From an uncultured Veillonella sp. (GTDB taxonomy: Bacteria > Bacillota > Negativicutes > Veillonellales > Veillonellaceae), in contig URZS01000091.1 of the NCBI GenBank assembly GCA_900552445.1, positions 1-5,561 on the forward strand: a stretch of DNA of 5,561 bases. Direction: 5' to 3'. Below, in pieces: positions 1 to 5,561 of the stretch. Position numbers and translations under genes: made by a program. Under the pieces are notes generated by a model, which made no database searches, was not told the origin of the DNA, and was given only the letters and a program-made list of their open reading frames with translations. The first letter of the stretch is position 1. Each line of letters begins with the position of its first letter.

Positions 1-1
1 T

Positions 2-43
2 GAAGAAACTTTAGTAGGTTATTCTTGTAAAATTATGATTTAG
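2..43 (+). CDS. possible 3' end of an upstream gene (partial)
   Basis: One plus-strand frame is open from the window edge to a TAG stop and would encode a 13-residue tail ending in SCKIMI. The other two plus frames stop at once or within about 14 bases, and no minus frame is open across the stretch. A strong hairpin terminator follows 11 bases later, which is where the end of a plus-strand gene would be expected. The fragment is too short to identify a family, and an open frame of this length could be chance. Confidence 0.25.
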   Translation, partial: EETLVGYSCKIMI

Positions 44-54
44 CATTTCAATAT

Positions 55-98
55 AAAAGTAGCCATAATTTAGCAGATACTAAATTATGGCTACTTTT
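55..98. terminator. bidirectional rho-independent terminator
   Basis: The arms 55-73 and 80-98 are perfect reverse complements (19 bp) around a six-base loop (CAGATA). The stem starts with AAAA and ends with TTTT, so a short U-tract is made whichever strand is transcribed. It lies 17 bases past the stop of the minus-strand hydrolase gene and 11 bases past the possible end of an upstream plus-strand gene, so it probably serves both convergent units. The stem is longer than most terminators and A+T rich. Confidence 0.85.
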
Positions 99-115
99 GT
101 TTATAGATAATTGTT

Positions 116-793
116 TTAGCTATTAAGCTCGATAGAGGAACCTGGATCGATAATGAGGGCTGTTTGATTGTATTTGCCTTCAACTAAGCTTGTGAATACA
201 CCTGGTTCACGGTCGATAACAGGCCATGTTTTGTAGTGAATTGGAATGGAGATACGCGCTTTTACATAAGAAGCGGCAAGAGCCGCATCTTCAACGCCCA
301 TCGTGAAGTTATCACCGATAGGAAGCAATGCGTAGTCGATATCGCCAAAGCGATTCAATAATTTCATGTCGCTAAAGAGTGCTGTATCGCCAGCAAAGTA
401 AAGGATATCGCCGTAGAAGTCTACGATGCAACCTGCTGCGTGACCGCCTGGGATACCAGCACCGTGGAAGGCAGGAACCATGCGAACAGAACCGAATTCG
501 AAGTCGAATTTGCCGCCTAAATGCATAGCATGAGCACGGCAACCGGCAGCTGCTGCTTTACCTGCTACCTCTGCAGTAGAGATAACGAGGGCATCATTTT
601 CTTTGGCGATGAAATCTGTATCGCCATAATGGTCATCATGACCATGGCTAACAAAGATGTATTGGCATTTAATATCTTCTTTTTTAGCGATGTCCCATGT
701 GTTGCCCGTTAAGAATGGGTCAAAAATCATGGATACATCACCGCGAGTGAGCATAAAGCAAGCGTGGCCGAAATAAGTTAGTTTTGTTTTCAT
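116..793 (-). CDS. UPF0173 family metal-dependent hydrolase (metallo-beta-lactamase fold)
   Basis: The protein has 225 residues, close to B. subtilis YtkL and other UPF0173 members. Visible metal-site motifs are HGHDDH (residues 50-55, the HxHxDH signature), His110 in AFHGAG, Asp136 in AGDTALFSDMK and His186 in PIHYKTWP. GDNFTMG (160-166) is typical of UPF0173. These fit a binuclear, probably zinc, cytosolic hydrolase; no signal peptide or membrane segment is seen, and the substrate is unknown for the family. The frame is open further upstream to an ATG at 883, but I chose the ATG at 791-793. A strong AAGGAAGGAA ribosome site precedes it, and family similarity (KTKLTYFGHACF) begins exactly there. 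The extra 30 residues of the longer version would be unrelated, hydrophobic sequence read through the promoter region. The gene is transcribed alone, divergent from moaC, and ends at the hairpin 55-98. Confidence 0.93.
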   Translation of the reverse strand: MKTKLTYFGHACFMLTRGDVSMIFDPFLTGNTWDIAKKEDIKCQYIFVSHGHDDHYGDTDFIAKENDALVISTAEVAGKAAAAGCRAHAMHLGGKFDFEFGSVRMVPAFHGAGIPGGHAAGCIVDFYGDILYFAGDTALFSDMKLLNRFGDIDYALLPIGDNFTMGVEDAALAASYVKARISIPIHYKTWPVIDREPGVFTSLVEGKYNQTALIIDPGSSIELNS

Positions 794-801
794 AGGAACA
801 C

Positions 802-811
802 TTCCTTCCTT
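802..811 (-). promoter_or_regulatory. ribosome binding site fixing the hydrolase start
   Basis: On the minus strand this reads AAGGAAGGAA, eight bases before the ATG at 793-791. It supports the 225-residue start over the upstream in-frame ATG at 883, which lacks a comparable site. Confidence 0.8.
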
Positions 812-836
812 ATACATACAATTGTTAATTCTATTG

Positions 837-842
837 TATAAT
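837..842 (+). promoter_or_regulatory. candidate -10 box for moaC in the divergent spacer
   Basis: A perfect TATAAT lies 59 bases before the moaC ATG, giving a predicted leader of about 50 nt. The -35 region is poor: CATACA at 815-820 with a 16-base spacer matches TTGACA at only three positions. On the opposite strand the same AT-rich block offers TACAAT (rc of 833-838) as a possible -10 for the hydrolase gene, also with a weak -35. The two divergent promoters may therefore overlap. A perfect 10-bp palindrome, TTATGCATAA (876-885), sits in the predicted moaC leader and could be an operator or chance. Confidence 0.4.
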
Positions 843-901
843 ATAACTAATGAAAATAAAACTATGGATGATAATTTATGCATAATTAGTAAGGATATAG
901 T

Positions 902-1414
902 ATGGATTTAACACATTTTGATCAAGATGGTAATGCCTGGATGGTAGATGTGTCCGATAAGGATATTACATCTCGCACAGCTGTGGCTGAAGGTTTTATT
1001 GCCATCAACGATGCTATTTATGAGCGTATCGCAGCGGGCACTATGAAAAAGGGCGATGTCCTTAGTGTAGCGCAACTAGCTGCTATTATGGGGGCTAAAC
1101 AAACGAGCAATCTCATTCCCCTATGCCATCCGTTGGCATTGACTAAGGTTGAGGTTCACTGCACCTTAGTAGATGGTGAAAGCCCGGCTTGTACCGATGA
1201 AAATCATAACAAGGCCGTTAAGGTGAGTGCCATCGTTAAAACAACTGGTAAAACAGGCGTTGAAATGGAGGCCCTTACAGCAGTTCAAGTGGGCTTACTC
1301 ACCGTATACGATATGTGTAAGGCCATCGATAAAGGGATGATTATGGGCCCTACATACCTCGTAGAAAAAGAAGGCGGTAAAAGTGGACATTTTGTGCGTT
1401 CCTTTGTAGAATAA
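902..1414 (+). CDS. moaC: cyclic pyranopterin monophosphate synthase MoaC
   Basis: MoaC converts 3',8-cyclo-7,8-dihydro-GTP, the MoaA product, to cyclic pyranopterin monophosphate in molybdenum cofactor synthesis in the cytosol. The 170-residue protein is near the usual length (about 160) and conserved throughout: [18 protein letters not shown] (14-31), [19 protein letters not shown] (67-85) and [13 protein letters not shown] (116-128), then [11 protein letters not shown] and GGKSGHF. By alignment with E. coli MoaC, the catalytic residues are Lys49 or Lys50 (KKGDV), His76 (LCHPL), Asp137 and Lys140 (DMCK). All are present, so the enzyme should be active. AAGGA at 891-895 lies six bases before the ATG. 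It is the first gene of the presumed operon, with trmL 28 bases downstream. No other cofactor gene (moaA, moaB, moeA, mogA) is in the window, so its partners must be elsewhere. Confidence 0.97.
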   Translation: MDLTHFDQDGNAWMVDVSDKDITSRTAVAEGFIAINDAIYERIAAGTMKKGDVLSVAQLAAIMGAKQTSNLIPLCHPLALTKVEVHCTLVDGESPACTDENHNKAVKVSAIVKTTGKTGVEMEALTAVQVGLLTVYDMCKAIDKGMIMGPTYLVEKEGGKSGHFVRSFVE

Positions 1415-1442
1415 TATAGATATAAAGAATAGGGGAACGATA

Positions 1443-1928
1443 ATGGAAATAGTACTTTATGAGCCAGAAATCCCTGGCAATACAGGAAATATCGCGCGTT
1501 TATGCGCCGCCAATCACATGACTTTGCACCTTATCAAACCGCTTGGCTTTTCCATCGATGATAAGCATGTAAAACGAGCTGGTCTTGACTACTGGCATTT
1601 AGTAGATGTGCAAGTGCATGAGAATATTCAAGAGTTATATGAGAAATATCCAGATCGTAGATATTTCTATGCTACGACAAAGGCTAAGCACACACACTCC
1701 GAGGTCAACTATGAGATTGGGGATATGCTCGTATTTGGCCCTGAATCAAGAGGCTTGCCTGAAAGTCTTTTAGAAGGCAAAGAGGATACCTGTATTCGTA
1801 TACCAATGGTGGATGAAGCTCGTTCTTTGAACCTGTCTAATGCAGTGGCTATCATTGCCTATGAAGGAATGCGCCAACTTGATTATCCAGATCTTAAAGC
1901 AGAAGGAAACTGGATTCAACCTAAATAA
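1443..1928 (+). CDS. trmL: tRNA (cytidine(34)-2'-O)-methyltransferase TrmL
   Basis: This is a SPOUT-class (trefoil-knot) methyltransferase that uses S-adenosylmethionine to 2'-O-methylate the wobble base of tRNA-Leu isoacceptors, in the cytosol as a homodimer. The 161-residue protein matches the small knot-only TrmL/CspR form (E. coli 157). Motif 1 is YEPEIPGNTGNIARLC (6-21). KRAGLDYW (44-51) is a TrmL-specific block. Motif 2 is FGPESRGLP (98-106) and motif 3 is IPMVDEARSLNLSNAVAI (120-137); the last two form the knot and cofactor site. There is no added RNA-binding domain, which separates it from TrmH/RlmB-type relatives. The site AGGGGAA (1431-1437) precedes the ATG. The gene is 28 bases after moaC, with no terminator between. 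The next gene begins 104 bases later across a spacer with no convincing promoter or terminator. Confidence 0.95.
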   Translation: MEIVLYEPEIPGNTGNIARLCAANHMTLHLIKPLGFSIDDKHVKRAGLDYWHLVDVQVHENIQELYEKYPDRRYFYATTKAKHTHSEVNYEIGDMLVFGPESRGLPESLLEGKEDTCIRIPMVDEARSLNLSNAVAIIAYEGMRQLDYPDLKAEGNWIQPK

Positions 1929-2019
1929 TTATACTTTCACTATAAAGGGACATAGTATAAGTATGTGTTACAGAACCTATCAAATCTTTATGACCGGTAG
2001 TATTTCGTACGGTGTTGTT

Positions 2020-2027
2020 AGAGGAGG
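2020..2027 (+). promoter_or_regulatory. strong ribosome binding site deciding the YlbF/YheA-family start
   Basis: AGAGGAGG lies five bases before the ATG at 2033. The frame is open to a GTG at 2012, but that codon would place the ribosome site inside the gene, so the ATG is the start. The rest of the 1929-2032 spacer has short AT-rich dyads, such as ACTAT/ATAGT at 1939-1956, and TATAAA/TATAAG hexamers without a matching -35. Confidence 0.85.
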
Positions 2028-2032
2028 ATATT

Positions 2033-2401
2033 ATGAACTACGATAAAGCTCATGATTTAGCTCACGCTATGCGTGAATCCGAAGAGTACAAAGAGTTAAT
2101 GGCTGCTCAAGAAGCAGTGAAGGCTGATGCAGTAGCAACAGCTTTGGTACGCACATTTATGGCACAACAAATGCAATGGGAATACGCTAAGTTGTCCGGT
2201 GCTCCAGAAGCAGATGAATTGCAAAAGAAACAAGAGGAATTGATGCCTCAAATTCAAGAAAATGCTGCAGCAACTTCTTATTTGCAAGCGCAAATGCGTT
2301 GGAGCCAGATTTCTAATGATATCTATAAAATCATTAGCGAACCAATCACTGAGGGGATGAAAGTGTTAGATCATGGCGAACAACAACAACCAAAACATTA
2401 A
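2033..2401 (+). CDS. YlbF/YheA (UPF0342-like) family helical protein
   Basis: The 122-residue protein begins MNYDKAHDLAHAMRESEEYK, the typical opening of the Com_YlbF fold family. It continues as charged and glutamine-rich helices, with LQAQMRWSQISNDIYKIISEP at about 87-107 matching the C-terminal helix of YheA-type members. It is soluble, mostly alpha-helical, with no catalytic motif, signal or membrane segment. The relatives YlbF and YmcA of B. subtilis form a complex with YaaT that tunes RNase Y-dependent mRNA processing. The present protein looks closer to YheA/UPF0342, whose role is not established, so an RNase Y link is only a possibility. The C-terminal tail (EQQQPKH) is encoded where the gene overlaps the first codons of murB by 29 bases. 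That overlap implies the two are co-transcribed and probably translationally coupled. Confidence 0.85.
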   Translation: MNYDKAHDLAHAMRESEEYKELMAAQEAVKADAVATALVRTFMAQQMQWEYAKLSGAPEADELQKKQEELMPQIQENAAATSYLQAQMRWSQISNDIYKIISEPITEGMKVLDHGEQQQPKH

Positions 2402-3305
2402 GGCCTTAAAAGAAGCCTTATTAGAGAAATTACCTAGTACACGTGTACGAGAACAGGAGCTACTTTGTCATCATACGACATTTAAAATTGGTGGCCCTGC
2501 TGATTTATTTATTGAACCTACGACGATGGATGAGTTGAGCTTTACGCTACGCACCATTCACGAATTACAAGTGCCTGTAACTATTATTGGTGGCGGATCC
2601 AATATTTTAGTGAAAGACGGTGGTATCCGCGGTGCTGTCGTATCGGTTCGACATATGACGCAAATCATGGATTGCAATAATAATGTATTATGCATTGGTT
2701 CTGGTTATATGTTAAAGGATGCTTCTGAATTTGCTTGGGAAAACGGACTATCTGGCCTTGAATTTGCCATTGGCATTCCAGGTACGCTCGGTGGTGCTGT
2801 ATTTATGAATGCAGGTGCTTATGACGGGGAAATGAGCAATGTAGTCACTACAGTACGTGCCGTAGATTTCGAGGGCAATATTAAAGAATACGATGCATCT
2901 CACTTAGATTTCGGATATCGTCATAGCGTATTCCACGATAACCATGAGGTTATTGGGGAGGTTGTTATGACGTTACAACCTGGCGATAAGGATGCTATTA
3001 AGGCTCGCATGGATGAGCTCACAGAAAAACGCGAATCTAAACAACCTTTAGAGTATGCTAGCGCAGGTTCAACCTTTAAACGCCCACCAGGGTATTTTGC
3101 AGGTACTTTGATTGAACAAACAGGTCTTAAAGGATTATCTGTTGGTGATGCACAAGTATCTCAAAAGCATGCTGGCTTTGTTATCAACACTGGCAATGCT
3201 AAAGCTAAAGATGTGCTTGATCTTATCAAAGAAGTACAAAAACGCGTATATGACCAACATGGTGTACATCTAGAACCAGAAGTGCGTATGATTGGTGAAG
3301 ACTAA
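2373..3305 (+). CDS. murB: UDP-N-acetylenolpyruvoylglucosamine reductase MurB (type II)
   Basis: MurB reduces the enolpyruvyl ether of UDP-GlcNAc with NADPH and FAD to give UDP-MurNAc, the second committed step of cytosolic peptidoglycan precursor synthesis. The protein has 310 residues. Its N-terminal FAD-binding half carries FKIGGPADLF (37-46), IIGGGSNILV (71-80) and the GIPGTLGGAVFMNAGAY block (134-150). The C-terminal substrate domain carries FGYRHSVF with Arg183, AGSTFKRP with proton-donor Ser233, and EPEVR with Glu303. All three expected catalytic residues are present, and the arrangement matches type II enzymes of Gram-positives rather than E. coli type I. The ATG at 2373 is the only credible start, because an in-frame stop lies two codons upstream. 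Its nearest ribosome site, GAGGGG (2351-2356), is an unusually far 16 bases away, so translation may depend on ribosomes already on the overlapping upstream gene. A terminator follows. Confidence 0.97.
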   Translation: MANNNNQNIKALKEALLEKLPSTRVREQELLCHHTTFKIGGPADLFIEPTTMDELSFTLRTIHELQVPVTIIGGGSNILVKDGGIRGAVVSVRHMTQIMDCNNNVLCIGSGYMLKDASEFAWENGLSGLEFAIGIPGTLGGAVFMNAGAYDGEMSNVVTTVRAVDFEGNIKEYDASHLDFGYRHSVFHDNHEVIGEVVMTLQPGDKDAIKARMDELTEKRESKQPLEYASAGSTFKRPPGYFAGTLIEQTGLKGLSVGDAQVSQKHAGFVINTGNAKAKDVLDLIKEVQKRVYDQHGVHLEPEVRMIGED

Positions 3306-3325
3306 TACAAACTAAATACTCATAC

Positions 3326-3388
3326 AAGATTTCTTATGTGTCGTTCCTCTTATCTTATTCGAGGCAAGTATCATAAGGAATCTTTTTT
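3326..3388 (+). terminator. probable terminator after murB, with a branched loop
   Basis: The arm 3326-3338 pairs with 3372-3384 over 13 positions with one G-U wobble (AAGATT..TTATG against CATAAGGAATCTT). A run of six T ends at 3388. The loop is large (33 nt) and contains a possible small inner helix, CCTC (3346-3349) with GAGG (3361-3364). Position 20 bases past the murB stop and the T-run argue for rho-independent termination. The large loop makes it weaker than the terminator after typA. Confidence 0.65.
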
Positions 3389-3482
3389 GTTGTCATATCT
3401 TTATACAGCAAATTTAGTCTTAAGATGACTCAAAAGTATAATCAAATGTAGAAATTGCCATGATTAGAAATCCTGTACTTCT

Positions 3483-3512
3483 TTGACTTTTTTCTATAGA
3501 CTGCGTTATAAT
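3483..3512 (+). promoter_or_regulatory. sigma-A/sigma-70 type promoter for typA
   Basis: TTGACT (3483-3488) and a perfect TATAAT (3507-3512) are separated by 18 bases. Transcription should begin near 3519, giving a leader of about 88 nt before the typA ATG. A second perfect TATAAT lies at 3437-3442 but has only a poor -35, so it is a weaker alternative. Together with the hairpin at 3326-3388 and the leader stem-loop, this accounts for the 301-base gap between murB and typA; I see no gene there. Confidence 0.75.
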
Positions 3513-3541
3513 TAACTGTTACCAATTTTGGGAATATACCT

Positions 3542-3568
3542 ACATAGCTACTTTTACAAGCGCTATGT
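3542..3568 (+). promoter_or_regulatory. stem-loop in the typA 5' leader
   Basis: ACATAGC (3542-3548) pairs perfectly with GCTATGT (3562-3568) around a 13-base loop. A flanking U-G wobble (3541/3569) and TATA/TATA pairing (3535-3538 with 3571-3574) can extend it across a small internal loop. It falls between the predicted transcription start and the ribosome site AAAGGGAGG (3593-3601), and no T-run follows, so it is not a terminator. It may affect leader stability or translation. No known riboswitch class is recognised. Confidence 0.4.
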
Positions 3569-3606
3569 GATATAGAATATACTGAAGGAATTAAAGGGAG
3601 GATCTT

Positions 3607-5418
3607 ATGATTCGCGAAAATCTTCGTAATGTAGCGATTATCGCCCACGTTGACCATGGTAAAACTACTTTGGTGGACGCGTTATTAAAACAAAGCCATG
3701 TGTTCCGTGAAAATGAAAAGGTAGCAGAACGCGTAATGGACTCCAATGACTTGGAACGTGAACGCGGTATTACTATCTTGTCTAAAAATACTGCAGTTAT
3801 GCATAATGGCATCAAAATCAACATCGTTGATACTCCAGGCCATGCTGACTTCGGTGGTGAAGTAGAACGTGTACTTAACATGGTTGACGGCGTATTGCTT
3901 CTCGTAGATGCTTACGAAGGTCCAATGCCTCAAACAAAATACGTTTTGCGTAAAGCATTAGAACAAAAATTGAAACCAATCGTAGTTATCAATAAAATCG
4001 ACCGTCCAGACCAACGTGTTAAAGAGGTTGAAGACGAAGTTCTTGAATTGTTCATGGAACTTGAAGCTGATGATGATCAACTTGATTTCCCTGTAGTATA
4101 CGCATCTGCTCGTTCTGGTGTGTCTAAAACTAACTGGGATGACGAAGCGGTAAACATGGAACCATTGTTCCAAACATTGATCGACGAAATTCCTGCACCA
4201 CAAGGTGATATGGAAGGTCCTCTTCAATTCATGATTACTACACTTGATTACGATAACTTCATCGGTAAAATCGCTGTAGGCCGTATTGTTCGCGGTAAAA
4301 TGAAAACTAACCAACAAGTGGCTATCATGAATGGTGAAAGCACTCGTAAAGCGAAAATTGGTCGCGTATACACATACAATGGTTTAAACCGCGTTGAAAC
4401 TGAGGAAGCTGAAATGGGCGATATTATCGCTTTTGCTGGTATCGACGATATCAATATCGGCGAAACAGTAGCGGATGCTGAAAATCCTGAAGCATTGCCA
4501 TCTATCTCCATCGACGAACCAACATTGTCCATGGTATTCTCCGTAAACAACTCTCCATTCGCTGGCCGCGAAGGTGAATTCGTTACATCTCGTCACTTGC
4601 GTGATCGTTTGTTCCGCGAAGTAGAGACTAACGTTTCTATGAAAGTAGAAGAAACTGATTCTGCAGATGCTTTCAAAGTATCTGGTCGTGGCGAATTACA
4701 CTTGGCTGTATTGATTGAAACTATGCGTCGTGAAGGCTACGAATTACAAGTAGGTAAACCTCGCGTAATCTTCAAAACTATTAACGACCAATTGTGTGAA
4801 CCACTTGAAGCATTGACTATCGACGTACCTCAAGAATTCATGGGTACTGTAATGGAAAACCTTGGTCAACGTAAAGCTGAATTGACTAACATGGTTGAAT
4901 TAGCTGGTTACCTTCGTATGGAATTCGTAGTTCCAGCTCGTGGTTTGATCGGTTTCCGTGCACAATTCTTAACAGCTACAAAAGGTAATGGTATCATGAA
5001 CCATGTATTCCATGGCTATGCACCATATAAAGGTGAAATTCCTTCCCGTACACGCGGTGCTTTGGTAGCATTCGAAAATGGCGAAACTACTCCATATGGT
5101 TTGAACTCTGTTCAAGACCGTGGTACATTGTTCATTGGTCCTAACCAAGAGGTGTACGCAGGTCAAGTTATCGGTGAAAACACTCGTGAACTTGATATGG
5201 ATGTTAACCCATGTAAGAAAAAACACGTTACTAACATGCGTTCTAGCTCCTCTGATGAAGCAGTTCGCTTGACTCCACCTCGTATCTTCTCCTTGGAGCA
5301 AGCTCTTGAGTGGATCAACGATGACGAACTCGTTGAAGTAACACCAGAAAGCATTCGTATGCGTAAAACAATCCTTGATCGTAACGCACGTGCGAAAGCT
5401 GCTAAAAACAAAAAATAA
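3607..5418 (+). CDS. typA: ribosome-associated GTPase TypA/BipA
   Basis: TypA (BipA) is a translational GTPase of the EF-G/LepA superfamily that binds the 70S ribosome. It is linked to 50S subunit assembly, low-temperature growth and stress responses. The 603-residue length is typical. The G domain shows G1 AHVDHGKTT (13-21), G2 RGITI (53-57), G3 DTPGH (75-79), G4 NKID (129-132) and G5 SAR (167-169), all intact. A domain II beta-barrel follows at about 203-300, then an EF-G III-like domain (about 305-385), a domain V-like region (about 398-475) and the BipA-specific C-terminal domain. The latter includes [24 protein letters not shown] and a lysine-rich tail. There is no EF-G domain IV, which excludes EF-G itself. 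AAAGGGAGG lies five bases before the ATG. Every arginine codon I read is CGT or CGC, unlike upstream genes that use AGA or CGA, suggesting high expression. The gene is monocistronic between its own promoter and terminator. Confidence 0.98.
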   Translation: MIRENLRNVAIIAHVDHGKTTLVDALLKQSHVFRENEKVAERVMDSNDLERERGITILSKNTAVMHNGIKINIVDTPGHADFGGEVERVLNMVDGVLLLVDAYEGPMPQTKYVLRKALEQKLKPIVVINKIDRPDQRVKEVEDEVLELFMELEADDDQLDFPVVYASARSGVSKTNWDDEAVNMEPLFQTLIDEIPAPQGDMEGPLQFMITTLDYDNFIGKIAVGRIVRGKMKTNQQVAIMNGESTRKAKIGRVYTYNGLNRVETEEAEMGDIIAFAGIDDINIGETVADAENPEALPSISIDEPTLSMVFSVNNSPFAGREGEFVTSRHLRDRLFREVETNVSMKVEETDSADAFKVSGRGELHLAVLIETMRREGYELQVGKPRVIFKTINDQLCEPLEALTIDVPQEFMGTVMENLGQRKAELTNMVELAGYLRMEFVVPARGLIGFRAQFLTATKGNGIMNHVFHGYAPYKGEIPSRTRGALVAFENGETTPYGLNSVQDRGTLFIGPNQEVYAGQVIGENTRELDMDVNPCKKKHVTNMRSSSSDEAVRLTPPRIFSLEQALEWINDDELVEVTPESIRMRKTILDRNARAKAAKNKK

Positions 5419-5433
5419 TATCTATATAGATAG

Positions 5434-5464
5434 AAAACGACGCTCCTAAGGGGGCGTCGTTTTT
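5434..5464 (+). terminator. rho-independent terminator after typA
   Basis: The arm 5434-5446 (AAAACGACGCTCC) pairs with 5451-5463 over 13 positions with a single G-U wobble, around a four-base loop (TAAG). The G+C-rich core is followed by a T-run (5460-5464). It begins 16 bases after the typA stop and is the strongest terminator in the window. Confidence 0.92.
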
Positions 5465-5488
5465 GTGTTTTAACAGAATAAGAGTAGC

Positions 5489-5547
5489 ATTTCATACATG
5501 GTAGAAAACAATATATTTCATACATGGTAGAAAACCATAGATTTCAT
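5489..5547. repeat. 26-bp-period direct repeat, two copies plus a fragment
   Basis: A 21-base sequence beginning ATTTCATACATGG and ending TAGAAAAC occurs identically at 5489-5509 and 5515-5535. A third start, ATTTCAT, lies at 5541-5547, exactly in register with the 26-base period. The five-base linkers differ (AATAT and CATAG). Each copy has loose dyad symmetry, TTTC-N3-CATG-N3-GAAA, which could suit a dimeric DNA-binding protein. It lies beyond the typA terminator in non-coding sequence, possibly upstream of a gene outside the window. The spacing is far too short for CRISPR. Confidence 0.8.
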
Positions 5548-5561
5548 TGTTTAGTCTGAGT

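Noticed and set aside
521..712. A 63-residue plus-strand open frame inside the hydrolase gene
   Set aside because: It is antisense to conserved metal-site codons, has a cysteine- and phenylalanine-rich composition typical of shadow frames and no ribosome site.
794..883. A 30-residue N-terminal extension of the hydrolase starting at the ATG at 883
   Set aside because: It lacks a good ribosome site, runs through the divergent promoter region and adds hydrophobic sequence not expected in the family. The ATG at 793 has a strong ribosome site and begins at the conserved domain.
1929..2032. An internal promoter before the YlbF/YheA-family gene
   Set aside because: TATAAA (1941-1946) and TATAAG (1956-1961) are present, but neither has a -35 at acceptable spacing, so the evidence is too weak to annotate.
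1840..2046. A 68-residue frame overlapping the end of trmL and the following spacer
   Set aside because: It is a shifted frame of the conserved trmL 3' end, has no ribosome site and shows no recognisable domain.
3336..3428. A 30-codon plus-strand open frame starting ATGTGTCGT after murB
   Set aside because: It has no ribosome site and spans the terminator hairpin and its T-run, so it is most likely chance.
3591..5525. Several 70-120 residue open frames antisense to typA
   Set aside because: They mirror the codon bias of typA, show no recognisable family and have no ribosome sites; the plus strand encodes an intact conserved GTPase.
5489..5547. Start of a CRISPR array
   Set aside because: The repeat copies are separated by only five bases, leaving no room for spacers, and no cas gene is present.

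Overview
This 5.56 kb window is ordinary bacterial chromosome carrying six complete genes, all of them recognisable housekeeping or conserved-family proteins. The low G+C content, strong AGGAGG-type ribosome sites, rho-independent terminators and protein flavour (a YtkL-like UPF0173 hydrolase, a YheA/YlbF-family protein, a type II MurB) point to a Firmicutes-type organism. My best guess is a Negativicute such as Veillonella. The genus is an inference from overall protein resemblance, not something the sequence proves.

Layout. Positions 1-43 may hold the last codons of a plus-strand gene. A perfect 19-bp hairpin (55-98) then separates it from a convergent minus-strand gene for a UPF0173 metal-dependent hydrolase (116-793). 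A 108-bp AT-rich divergent spacer (794-901) follows. The next four plus-strand genes look like one transcription unit: moaC (902-1414), trmL (1443-1928), a YlbF/YheA-family helical protein (2033-2401) and murB (2373-3305). The last two overlap by 29 nt. A terminator-like hairpin with a T-run closes the unit (3326-3388).

The 301-base gap 3306-3606 holds that hairpin, a good sigma-A-type promoter (3483-3512) and a stem-loop in the presumed leader of typA/bipA (3607-5418). The typA gene is monocistronic and ends at a strong terminator (5434-5464). The last 75 bases carry two copies and a fragment of a 26-bp-period direct repeat, with no gene visible.

How the genes relate. The moaC-trmL-ylbF/yheA-murB unit mixes molybdenum cofactor synthesis, tRNA wobble methylation, an unassigned helical protein and peptidoglycan precursor synthesis. 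The genes share no single pathway, so this looks like a growth-linked operon rather than a dedicated system. I found no defence system, mobile element, CRISPR array, tRNA, rRNA or clear new system. The least explained elements are the tandem repeat at the right edge and the structured leader of typA.
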